Origin: Devosia sp. RR2S18
Lineage (GTDB): Bacteria > Pseudomonadota > Alphaproteobacteria > Rhizobiales > Devosiaceae
DNA length: 64,000 nucleotides
Assembly: GCF_030177755.1 (NCBI RefSeq)
Contig: NZ_CP126539.1
Span: 2,628,001-2,692,000, forward strand
Reading direction: 5' to 3'
The position numbers were made by a program, and so were the translations under genes. Below the pieces are notes generated by a model. The model was not told the DNA's origin. It searched no databases and saw only the letters and a program-made list of their open reading frames with translations. Shown one piece after another: positions 56,722 to 64,000 of the stretch (position 1 is its first letter; every line of letters begins with the position of its first letter).

Positions 56722-56904
56722 AGCATCTGCTGGCCTTCGGCAAGAGCCACGCGCAATTTCCGGGGAGATACTGTCTTACGTACCGCAGGTAAACGCCACG
56801 CTCTACGCACACGACCCACACGGCAACATGGTGTGGGTCAGCTGCCGTGCATACCAATGCATACCGAACAGCGCGGTGAGATCCCGCAAGCCAGGAGAAA
56901 CGTC

Positions 56905-57145
56905 TCAATCCAGGCGATCACCCGAGAAAGTTGCATCGAGGATAATCAGGTCAAGGCGCAGCAGGCGCTCAGCAAGCTGGCCTGCCCCTTAGAGGCCTTT
57001 TCCTGCTCGAGAGCGTTGACCAGGTCGACGGTGGCGAAGAAGCGAACCTTGTTGTGCCGGTATTGCACCGCCTGGTTTCCGAGGGCCGTAGCAATTGGGT
57101 TTTACCCATTCCCGGGTCGCGCAGGTGGAAAGCTGCAGTGAGCAA
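56905..57145 (-). pseudogene. IstB (IS21 family ATP-binding protein) fragment
   Basis: The minus strand encodes [29 protein letters not shown], a frame change, then [13 protein letters not shown] and a foreign tail ATFSGDRLD. This is the Walker B region of IstB cut after LILD. The preceding GMGKT scrap is in another frame. It is non-functional. Confidence 0.75.
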
Positions 57146-57162
57146 TGGCCGACACCAGGTGC

Positions 57163-57259
57163 TGTCGAACATCTCCGCCGGTGTTCGACATCAGGTTTGT
57201 CGCACATCCCCCCGCATCGAGGCGGTTGTTCGACATCAGGCGTTATCGAACATTCTCCC
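57163..57259. repeat. cluster of three TGTTCGACA-type repeat blocks
   Basis: Within 97 bases occur TGTCGAACATC, GTTCGACATCAGGTTTGTCG with CACATCCCCCCG, GGCGGTTGTTCGACATCAGG and GTTATCGAACATTC. They lie between the IstB and IS256 fragments. Single copies elsewhere (52110, 55887, 16661) are related. Confidence 0.65.
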
Positions 57260-57329
57260 GGGCCACGGGGGCACTCCTTCGGCGAGCATTGGCTCGCAAT
57301 CCCCTATCAAGGTCCAGCGCCCGGCCAAA

Positions 57330-57542
57330 GTGGGGAGGAAAAGCACAACTCCCCGCGCCGCCGCCCCGCAGCGCAATGGCTACCGCGAACGGGACTTGGA
57401 CGCAGGCCGGCACGATCGAGCTGCGCATCCCCAAGCTGCGCAAAGGCAGTTACTTTCGGGGTTCCTGGAGCCTCGGCGGCTGGCCGAGAAGGCTCTGACC
57501 GCAGTGATCCAGGAGTCCTACATCCAGGGCATCTCGACACGG
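57330..57542 (+). pseudogene. IS256 family transposase fragment
   Basis: The plus strand encodes [15 protein letters not shown] relics in one frame and [17 protein letters not shown] in another. It then changes frame to [20 protein letters not shown] and SYIQGISTR. This is the conserved N-terminal half of an IS256 (mutator) transposase. Frameshifts and the missing DDE region make it dead. Confidence 0.8.
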
Positions 57543-57779
57543 CCTCGATATTCTCCCAGTTTTCGTCCCACCCTGAGCGCGTCTGCCAAAAGTGAGACAT
57601 CGCTGTTCTCGTGCCGAGAGAGTAGCCGAATGCAGAGAATGCAACCGGTGCCATTAAATGGAGAGAAACGCCGACCGAGCATTCCCGGCAATTAGACACT
57701 TCGTTTCAAGCTCCCCTTAATCCCGCACGCGCACCCTAAGGCCATATACATCTAGGGGGAGCGGCTCGTCCGCAGCGGT

Positions 57780-59129
57780 ATGAAGATCAGCAGACACCTA
57801 GCCGCCATTCTAATGGCAGGAATAGCGCAATCAATGGTACACGCAGCGGCCGCCGACGACTGGGTTGCCACAAAACTGCGCGGCTCTGTACTCGCCTTCC
57901 AAGACGGGCAATGGTTGCCGCTGCAGCGCGGCGATGTTGTGTCTGATGAGCGATACATAAAGACCCTCGGCAATGGCCGAGTCCAGTTCACGCGGGGCGC
58001 CGAGTCAATCGACCTGTCGGGGCACACAATGGTGCAGATCCTGGACAGAGACGGCGAGAAGTTCACCAACCTGCACCAGCACTATGGCCAAGTCGCCGTC
58101 GAGGTAGAAAAGCAGGAGGTGAACCATTTCGCGGTTGTGACGCCACACATGGCTGCAGTTGTGAAAGGAACGCTGTTTGCCGTCAGGAGCGGACACACGG
58201 GCGCAAGCGTCGGTGTGGATCGCGGCCGCGTGAGCGTGGCTGATCCAGATACCGGCACCAGTGTGGACATCACCCCAGGACAATCCGCCAGCGTTGACCC
58301 GCAGGGTCGTTTTGACGTGTCAGCGGATGGTGGAGTTGAGCTTCCCACCATTCGCAACTCTGCTGGGGAAGTGGTGCTGCCTGAACAGACCGGTGCACCA
58401 GCCGAGAGTGCCAGTGAGGGCACCTCTCCAAGCTTCGCTCCCTTTGCCGGCGTTCCTTCGATCAGCGGTGACGAAGAAAATTCGAGCGAACCCGTCGAGA
58501 ACCGCACCGGTAATGACCCGGGTGGCAACAATGGTAGTGGCCAGGGCGGCAACAATGGCAATGGCCAGGGTGGCGGCAACGACAATGGCCAGGGCGGCGG
58601 CAACGGTAACGGCCAGGGCGGCGGCAACGCCAACGGCCAGAGCGGCGGCAACGGCAATGGCCAGGGCGGCGGCAACGGCAACGGCCAGAGCGGCGGCAAC
58701 GGCAATGGCCAGGGCGGCGGCAATGGCAATGGCCAGGGCAGCGGCAACGGTAACGGCCAGGGCGGCGGCAACGGCAACGGCCAGAGCGGCGGCAACGGCA
58801 ATGGCCAGGGCGGCGGCAATGGCAATGGCCAGGGCAGCGGCAACGGTAACGGCCAGGGCGGCGGCAACGGCAATGGCCAGGGCGGCGGCAATGGCAATGG
58901 CCAGGGCAGCGGCAACGGCAACGGCAACGGCAACGGCCAGGGCGGCGGCAATGGCAATGGCCAGGGCAGCGGCAACGGTAACGGCCAGGGTGGTGGCAAC
59001 ACCGGTGGAAACGGTGGTGGCAATGGCGGCGGCCAGGGCGGCGGCGACGGTGGCGGCAATGGCGGCCAGGGTGGTGGCCAAGGTGGTAGCAATGGCGGCG
59101 GCAACGGTGGCGGCGATCGCAGAGGATAG
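57780..59129 (+). CDS. FecR-domain protein with long Gly/Asn/Gln repeat
   Basis: This 449-aa exported protein starts MKISRHLAAILMAGIAQSMV (signal peptide, cleavage near AAA). Residues about 28-180 form a FecR domain: WVATKLRGSVLAFQDGQWLP, GHTMVQILDRDGEKFTNLHQ, HYGQVAVEVEK and VVTPHMAAVVKGTLFAV. A linker of about 60 residues (LPEQTGAPAESASEGTSPSF) follows. The last 205 residues are a repeat of GGNGNGQG type ending in DRRG. No sigma factor or TonB receptor lies nearby, so it is not a classical iron-signalling FecR. A surface or periplasmic scaffold role is possible. Confidence 0.8.
   Translation: MKISRHLAAILMAGIAQSMVHAAAADDWVATKLRGSVLAFQDGQWLPLQRGDVVSDERYIKTLGNGRVQFTRGAESIDLSGHTMVQILDRDGEKFTNLHQHYGQVAVEVEKQEVNHFAVVTPHMAAVVKGTLFAVRSGHTGASVGVDRGRVSVADPDTGTSVDITPGQSASVDPQGRFDVSADGGVELPTIRNSAGEVVLPEQTGAPAESASEGTSPSFAPFAGVPSISGDEENSSEPVENRTGNDPGGNNGSGQGGNNGNGQGGGNDNGQGGGNGNGQGGGNANGQSGGNGNGQGGGNGNGQSGGNGNGQGGGNGNGQGSGNGNGQGGGNGNGQSGGNGNGQGGGNGNGQGSGNGNGQGGGNGNGQGGGNGNGQGSGNGNGNGNGQGGGNGNGQGSGNGNGQGGGNTGGNGGGNGGGQGGGDGGGNGGQGGGQGGSNGGGNGGGDRRG
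58510..59126 (+). repeat. in-frame 24-bp tandem repeat with 96-bp higher order
   Basis: The unit GGCGGCAACGGCAATGGCCA plus GGGC encodes GGNGNGQG. Marker variants (CAGAGC at 58635, 58683, 58779) show that blocks of 48 and 96 bases were duplicated. All six frames are mostly open across it, which is a consequence of the repeat. Confidence 0.85.
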
Positions 59130-59213
59130 AGTTTGCGCGCGTCCTCACCGCGTGTTTGCTCAATTGCTTTAGGTCCGTAAGTTTTTACGACCCGCTGCCC
59201 TGTGGCTCAACCG

Positions 59214-59852
59214 ATGAGTAGTACCATTCAATACGCACGTTTCATTGGGGGAGTCGCCAGTAGGCTGACGCTTCTGGATAAGTCTGACCGCCCCGTGTCG
59301 AACTCGGCAGTGTCCTGCTGGACCAGTTCGCTCAGCCCGATCCAAGTAGTAGTTTCCTGTGGTAAGCAGCTAGGGCGGGGGCAAAAGCTAGTTGTTCAGC
59401 TGGCGGCCATTGGTGGTTTCCTCGGGCGTGTAGAGCGGGCTGTTGATGGCGGCTTCGCCATAAGATTGCTCCTGGATGAGGCAGGTCGACGCAAATTGTC
59501 AGCCAAGATTGTTTGGTACCGTAAGCGCGTCCTTCATGCTGCAGCTGACAATCGGAGTTACAAGAGGTGGAGGCCAGCCAGAAGGGAAAGCACGCTCTTG
59601 CTTGCGGATGCGAGGACCGCAAGCTGCCGAGTACTGGATGTCTCTGCTTCCGGTGCAGCGGTCGCGGTCGAATTGAGACCGGGAGTTGGCGAACCACTGG
59701 CGGTTGGCCAACTCGTCGGAAAGGTCGTCAGGCACCTGGATGAAGGATTTGCAGTTCAATTCTTGTCTATACAAGATGAAGGCGCCAACGAAGAATTGCT
59801 CCTCCCGCTGGCACCGGACGCGAATTCCGCCTTCTATTTCTATATAGATTAG
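59214..59852 (+). CDS. PilZ-domain protein, probably tandem
   Basis: This 212-aa cytoplasmic protein has a C-terminal PilZ domain with the ligand motif KRWRPARRESTLLLADARTA (RxxxR) and VLDVSASGAAVAVEL (DxSxxG). A similar but degenerate domain precedes it (SCWTSSLSPIQVVVS, GFLGRVERAVDGGFAIRL). It should bind cyclic di-GMP, which the GGDEF protein at 49505 could make. I chose the ATG at 59214; a GTG at 59202 is possible. It follows the FecR gene after 84 bases. Confidence 0.8.
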   Translation: MSSTIQYARFIGGVASRLTLLDKSDRPVSNSAVSCWTSSLSPIQVVVSCGKQLGRGQKLVVQLAAIGGFLGRVERAVDGGFAIRLLLDEAGRRKLSAKIVWYRKRVLHAAADNRSYKRWRPARRESTLLLADARTASCRVLDVSASGAAVAVELRPGVGEPLAVGQLVGKVVRHLDEGFAVQFLSIQDEGANEELLLPLAPDANSAFYFYID

Positions 59853-59934
59853 CCGCGGCAAGAGGTTTGGTGCAGGCGGGGGGCACCACTGACCCAATCG
59901 AGCTCGCACTTTCCCCCCGAGATTGCTAGCGTTC

Positions 59935-60224
59935 GGCTTTCAGCTGGTCTGCCCCCACAGAAGGGGCGGTAGTCGGAACCGCTCTTGATGACGGCGTGGA
60001 CAACACGCGCCATGTTGGCGGTTATCGCGGTGAGCGCGTGCCGCAGCTCGGGGTTGTCCCCGGTCACGAGCTATGTAGCGCTCGAACTTATCGCGAAAGC
60101 TGTTCTCCTTCTGGCGAATGGCCACCTGCGCGGCTAACCACAGGGTCCGCCGCATGCGTGCATTGCCATACTTGGACAATTTGGTGCGGCCGCCGCAGAA
60201 TTTAATTGGTTGCTTTTTGAGCAT
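59935..60224 (-). pseudogene. IS110 family transposase C-terminal fragment
   Basis: The minus-strand frame IKFCGGRTKLSKYGNARMRR, TLWLAAQVAIRQKENSFRDK and FERYIARDRG, then in another frame NPELRHALTAITANMARVVH and AVIKSGSDYRPF, is the end of an IS110/IS116/IS902 transposase. One frameshift splits it and the catalytic DEDD part is absent. Confidence 0.85.
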
Positions 60225-60764
60225 TGAGGCTTCGCCCGCGTCAGCGGGTTGTAAGCAATAAGATCCAGCGAAGGGGAGCTGATGCCTTAGAATCGGCGAC
60301 AGCCGCCGTTGCCGACCAGCAGTTCAAGGGAAGAAATTGAAGTCAGCGGGGGTGATTGGAGGCCTACGGGTAGTCACCTGGACTACAAGGCCGCCTCCGC
60401 GGCCCGAGTGCTCGGGCGCTGTCGCCGGTCTAGTAGGTGTTAGAACCTTTCGCCCCACCCAAACGGGTGGCGAGCTCCAATTGCTCGCACATCTGGAACT
60501 GCTGAATCGCCTCGAAGAGGACCTCAGCGCTCTAACTTGCCGCATAGGGTCCACGTCCACCACGTCGCACTCCTGGCGAGCTTCACCTTCGTTCTGGGGG
60601 TGCTGGTGCTGGGTTAGCCTTACCTTCTCCCGCTCGTTCAGAGTGCGGAAGTTGATGCCGCAGCGCAGGAGGCGGTTGCGGACTAGCAGCGTGCTACGGA
60701 ACTTGGGAGCAAATCCGGAAGTTCCGGCTGATGGCCTTTTATGCCGCCAGTGGAGGAAATCGAT
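60225..60764. other. stretch without recognised gene
   Basis: A minus-strand frame is open from about 60760 to 60324 (FRSTLLVRNRLLRCGINFRT in its upper part). It lacks a clear start and any known motif, and its lower part looks like chance coding. TTATGCCGCCAG occurs here at 60739-60750 and again at 61787-61798 beside the IS66 element. Confidence 0.35.
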
Positions 60765-61172
60765 ATGCGCGCACTTATGATTGTCACAATCGCCGCCGCT
60801 CTGTTGTTCTCACATGGCTTACCGATTGAAGCGCAACAGCGATTTGAAGGGGAGCTTCTATTCGGTCCTTTTCCAGAGAGGGTTGAGCAAGACCGTGCTG
60901 TCCGTGGAGACCGTCGCAATGAGGGAATGATGGTGTGCTCGGTGTTCGTAAGCAACGACTGGCGTGACACCATTCCGGTTCCAGACACATGGCGTCCACG
61001 AGACTGTCTTGACTTCGCCAGAGGAATTGGAGCCTCGGAATACAGTCTGGGCTGCATATTCGAAAGCGGACGAATGCGAGTAATTTTCGGCGCGCCGGGG
61101 AGCGTCAATACGCGTATCGACGGCAGCCTTCCCGAACCGAATTGCGGCTGGAGCTTCCGGCGGCAGCGATAG
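60765..61172 (+). CDS. small secreted hypothetical protein (135 aa)
   Basis: GGAGG stands eight bases before the ATG at 60765. A signal peptide (MRALMIVTIAAALLFSHGLP, cleavage near EAQ) leads to a mature part with four cysteines (VCSVFVSNDW, RDCLDFARG, LGCIFESGRM, NCGWSFRRQR). These could form two disulfides. No family is recognised. It lies between dead elements and may be cargo. Confidence 0.5.
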   Translation: MRALMIVTIAAALLFSHGLPIEAQQRFEGELLFGPFPERVEQDRAVRGDRRNEGMMVCSVFVSNDWRDTIPVPDTWRPRDCLDFARGIGASEYSLGCIFESGRMRVIFGAPGSVNTRIDGSLPEPNCGWSFRRQR

Positions 61173-61249
61173 AGCGGTTCCGACAGCGCCATGGAGGCAA
61201 TTGGCGGCACAGTCTTTCGGCGTGGCAGCAGCGATTTCGGAGATTTAGG

Positions 61250-61308
61250 TGGCGCGCCCGAAGAGATTCGAATTCCTGCCCCCAGACTCGTAGTCGGGTG
61301 CGCCTCCG
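61250..61308 (-). tRNA. tRNA-Arg(ACG) 3' fragment, probable attachment-site scar
   Basis: Read on the minus strand, GACTACGAGTCTGGGGGCAG and GAATTCGAATCTCTTCGGGC with GCGCCA align with the anticodon arm, variable loop, T arm and acceptor end of alphaproteobacterial tRNA-Arg(ACG). One base is missing before the T arm, T-stem pairing is weakened, and the 5' half (D arm and 5' acceptor strand) is not present. It is therefore a pseudo-tRNA. An integrase fragment starts 40 bases away. Confidence 0.6.
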
Positions 61309-61347
61309 CCGGAAGAATTCCCCCCGACGGTGCGTAGCGGAGTTGCT

Positions 61348-61650
61348 CTACCTCCAAAGATCAAGATCGACGTTTTCGATGTAGCGGGCGACCACATTCA
61401 TGGACTTCCAGCCACCGGCCCGCATGATTTGCAGCACGCCATGACCGTCAATCGTCAACTGCTGAGCCGCTCCCACCCGCAATGAATGGCCAGAAACGTC
61501 CCGCTCGAGTTCAGCCTCTTGATCGTGCCGATGTGCCAACTTTTTGAGGACTCGGGAGACCACCACCGGATCAAGAAACCGGCGCAAAACCTTCTCGTGA
61601 TATATCGGGCGCAGTGTAAGCGGTGTTCTGCGGCCACTTGGGCTCAGGGT
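61348..61650 (-). pseudogene. tyrosine recombinase (integrase) C-terminal fragment
   Basis: The minus-strand frame RTPLTLRPIYHEKVLRRFLD, VSGHSLRVGAAQQLTIDG, LQIMRAGGWKSMNVVARYIE contains the HxxR, the GGW box and the catalytic Tyr of tyrosine recombinases. The N-terminal arm-binding part and the first catalytic Arg are missing. Its end lies next to the tRNA-Arg fragment, the usual order for tRNA-targeted elements. Confidence 0.8.
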
Positions 61651-61811
61651 CGAGGGAACTGAACGACGTTGTTGCCGCGCATGAAGGCGATGGCTCCTTC
61701 GCTGTTTAGAGCGGCTAAGGCAGCATCGCGCGCCTCGCTGTCGGTCTCGAACTGATTGGGAGGGCGCCTCGTTGCTGGTGGTTTCCGATTATGCCGCCAG
61801 AGCCAAGAGCG

Positions 61812-63354
61812 TCAATCGCCCAGCTTTGCAGCATAGTTCCACGGCAGCAGATCGTTGATGCGGCTCTGCTTGTAGTCGGCGATGATGGCGTGGAGTGTTG
61901 CGGCCAGCCAGGCATAGGGATCGACAGCGTTGAGCTTGCAGGTTTCGATCAACGAGGCGATGACAGCCCAGTTTTCAGCACCGGCATCATGGCCGGCGAA
62001 GAGCGCGTTCTTCCGGTTCAGCGCGATCGGGCGGATGGTCCGCTCAACGGTATTGTTGTCGAGCTCGATGCGGCCATCGGTGAGGAACAGCACTAACCCC
62101 GACCAGTATTTGGCGATGTAGCTCAAGGCCTCCCCAAGCGGCGCTTTCGCGGAGACGCGGGCGCGATGAAGGTCGAGCCAAGCCTTTGTCCGGGCGACGG
62201 CTGGTCCGGATCGTTCCTGGCGAGCAGCGAGACGCTGTTCGGGGCCCAGGCCTCGGATCTCGGCTTCGATGGTATAGAGCTCGCCGATGAGCCGCACACC
62301 CTCTTCCGCAATCGGGGCGGTGCCGGCGCGCGTGATCTCGATCAGCTTGCGACGGGCATGGGCCCAGCAATAGGCGAGTTGGATACCCGCGCCGACGCGG
62401 GGGCGCGATCAGTCGGTTGTAGCCGGCATAGCCATCCACCTGCAGGATGCCGCCAAAGCCCTGCAATATCTGTTCGGCATGAAGACCACCTCGGCCCGGG
62501 GCATAGGTGAAGGCAACACCGGGTGGTGCGGTGCCATTCCAGGGACGATCATCGCGGGCCAGGGCCCAGAAGTATCCGGTCTTGGTTTTGCGGGCACCGG
62601 GATCGAGCACTGGCGCGCGAGTTTCATCCATGAACAGCTTGGATGAGCGCTTCAGATCCGCCATTAGGGCAGCATAGACCGGACGCAACTCGAAGGCGGC
62701 CCGACCAACCCAGTCGGCCAGCGTTGAGCGGTCCAGATCAACACCCTGACGACTGAAGATCTGCGCCTGGCGATAGAGCGGGAGGTGGTCCGCATACTTG
62801 CTGACCAGGACATGGGCGACCGTGGCCTCGGTCGGCAGCCCGCCAGGGATCAGCCGAGCGGGCGCCGGCGCCTGCACCACGCCGTCGGTGCAGGACCGGC
62901 AGGCATATTTGGGGCGACGGGTCACGATCACGCGGAACTGGGCCGGGATCACGTCGAGCCGCTCGGAGACGTCCTCGCCGATGCAGTGCAGCCCGCCGCC
63001 ACAGCCACAGACCAGGCTTTCGGGTTCGATGATCTCTTCGATCCGCGGCAGGTGTTTGGGGAGTGAACCACGATTGGTACTGCGCGGCTTGGCCGGACGT
63101 CGGGCCAGCCGGTCCTCGGCGTCCTCCGCGGCCTGGACAACCGCGATTGCCATTTCCAGATCCTCCAGCGCCAGCTCGAACTGGTCCGGGTCGCTCTTTT
63201 CCGATCGACGCCCGAAGGCCGCCTGCTTGAACGCGGCAACCAGCTTTTCCAGTTGAGCGATCCGCTCGTCCTTGCGCTGATCACGCACCTCCGCTGCGAT
63301 CAGCATCGCCTTGAGGGCAGCAATGTCATCGGGAAGTTCGGCGGCATCGAGCAT
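61812..63354 (-). pseudogene. tnpC: IS66 transposase TnpC, frameshifted
   Basis: The front frame (63354 to about 62400) holds the leucine-rich N-terminus (DDIAALKAMLIAAEVRDQRK), the zinc-binding VCGCGGGLHCIGEDVSERLD, the DDE entry KLFMDETRAPVLD, and LQVDGYAGYNRLIAP. The rear frame (62297-61812) continues GVRLIGELYTIEAEIRGLGP through DGRIELDNNTVERTIRPIAL to the stop. The break is at the GCGCCCCCGCGTCGGCGCGG run near 62400. It is either a true loss or an error in a GC-rich run, because both halves are otherwise intact. Confidence 0.85.
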
Positions 63355-63423
63355 GGCCAGAATCTACCAGATCAGGCGCCGCCGATCCCGCAAAAAGACC
63401 AGCCCTGAGTCATCCTGCCGCAG

Positions 63424-63777
63424 TTATTCGACCGCTTCTGGTGCCCGCGCTTCTACCGCCCGAACCCGCCGCCAGTCGAGCCCAGAGAACAGCGCCTCGA
63501 ACTGCGCGTGGCTCAACGTCATCAGGCCGTCCTTCACCGCAGGCCAGCTGAAGTTGTGCTCTTCGAGGCGCTTGTAGGCCATGACGAGACCCGTGCCATC
63601 CCAGTAGAGCAACTTCAGCCGATCGCTTTTGCGAGCACGGAACACGAAGACCGTGCCGGTGAACGGGTCCTCGTGCAACACGTTCTTGACCAGCGCAGCC
63701 AGGCTGTCGTGACCTTTGCGGAAGTCGATCGGCTTGGTGGCTACCATGATCCGCACCCGGTTCGAGGGGAAGATCAT
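63424..63777 (-). CDS. tnpB: IS66 TnpB accessory protein
   Basis: This 117-aa protein has the TnpB pattern VRIMVATKPIDFRKGHDSLA, FTGTVFVFRARKSDRLKLLY and WDGTGLVMAYKRLE. It is needed with TnpA and TnpC for IS66 transposition; its biochemical role is not settled. It overlaps tnpA by four bases and is intact. Confidence 0.92.
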   Translation of the reverse strand: MIFPSNRVRIMVATKPIDFRKGHDSLAALVKNVLHEDPFTGTVFVFRARKSDRLKLLYWDGTGLVMAYKRLEEHNFSWPAVKDGLMTLSHAQFEALFSGLDWRRVRAVEARAPEAVE

Positions 63778-63992
63778 GTGATCGCCGTCAGTGCACGAAC
63801 GACCGAAGCAATCCGGCGCGCGGAGGCACCTGGCTCCAGCCGGATGACCACCGATCCCAGCACGATCTCCGGCCCGACCGCCGCCACTGGTTCCGCCGCC
63901 GTTACATCCTCAACGACTGGAGCGACCATCAACGTCGCGAACTCCATCTGGTCCTTTGGCGCCGGTAGCACCAGCTTCCCGTTTCTAGCCAT
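63774..63992 (-). CDS. tnpA: IS66 TnpA accessory protein, possibly partial
   Basis: The 72-aa frame (MARNGKLVLPAPKDQMEFAT; final part VIRLEPGASARRIASVVRAL) matches the C-terminal part of TnpA. TnpA is normally about 120-140 aa with an N-terminal helix-turn-helix, and the frame is still open at the edge. The true start is therefore probably outside the window. Confidence 0.75.
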   Translation of the reverse strand: MARNGKLVLPAPKDQMEFATLMVAPVVEDVTAAEPVAAVGPEIVLGSVVIRLEPGASARRIASVVRALTAIT

Positions 63993-64000
63993 CGTCCGCC

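Larger units (their letters stand above)
61780..64000 (-). mobile_element. IS66 family element, runs off the right edge
   Basis: The three-gene set tnpA-tnpB-tnpC reads on the minus strand from the window edge to 61812. The tnpA start may lie outside the window. I could not place the left terminal repeat with confidence. Confidence 0.8.

Noticed and set aside
58082..59104. Long minus-strand frame rich in Pro and Leu opposite the FecR gene
   Set aside because: It is an exact shadow of the Gly/Asn repeat; every frame is open there. It has no ribosome binding site and no domain.
58510..59126. CRISPR-like array
   Set aside because: The repeats are contiguous, in frame and coding, without unique spacers.
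60324..60760. Possible minus-strand gene between the IS110 fragment and the secreted protein
   Set aside because: The frame is open but has no good start, and no recognisable motif. It is kept only as an unassigned stretch.
60739..61798. TTATGCCGCCAG at 60739-60750 and 61787-61798 as possible insertion-element ends
   Set aside because: A 12-base direct match without flanking symmetry is weak, and the IS66 right end is outside the window. It cannot be tested here.

Overview
The window reads as a high-GC alphaproteobacterial chromosome, most likely a member of the Hyphomicrobiales. A BA14K-family protein, a rhizobial-style tRNA-Arg(ACG) remnant and dense clusters of ABC importers support this. 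A Devosia-like genus is a guess; no ribosomal marker is present to test it.

Layout. Positions 1-3.7 kb are gene-poor, with one small hypothetical gene and one small exported protein. From 3.7 to 16.5 kb there is a minus-strand catabolic operon with a divergent LacI-type regulator at 15.5 kb. It encodes a family-5 binding protein, a large putative glycoside hydrolase, two permeases, a double ATPase, a Gfo/Idh oxidoreductase, two TIM-barrel isomerases and tartronate semialdehyde reductase. Together these look like uptake and stepwise breakdown of a sugar or sugar-acid oligomer.

Positions 16.9-37.7 kb form an island for peptidoglycan fragment scavenging. It holds AnmK, a cytoplasmic beta-lactamase-fold hydrolase, a BadF-type amino-sugar kinase, NanE, a carbohydrate ABC importer, two RpiR/MurR regulators, MurQ, NagZ and a full oligopeptide importer. 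A second peptide importer next to AnmK is decaying: its binding protein is frameshifted, and its permease is fused to scraps of deleted ATPase genes. A dyad GGAAT-N5-ATTCC occurs in front of both the sugar importer operon and murQ, suggesting one MurR-like regulon.

Positions 37.9-47.2 kb hold a DUF1028 protein divergent from another peptide importer that contains a natural permease-ATPase fusion. The same operon continues with a GntR regulator and an M42 hydrolase resembling the one of the N-acetylglutaminylglutamine amide trio; an MFS transporter follows.

Positions 47.2-64 kb are accessory DNA. They contain three type II toxin-antitoxin modules (Xre-RES, PemI-PemK, VapBC), a membrane diguanylate cyclase between two phage gene scraps, and a FecR-domain protein with a long Gly/Asn repeat next to a PilZ protein. 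There are also remnants of IS21, IS66, IS110 and IS256 elements, recurring short repeat blocks, a tRNA-Arg 3' scar beside an integrase fragment, and an IS66 element running off the right edge.

All five solute-binding-protein genes are followed by a stem-loop before the next gene of their operon, which probably keeps binding protein in excess over the membrane subunits.
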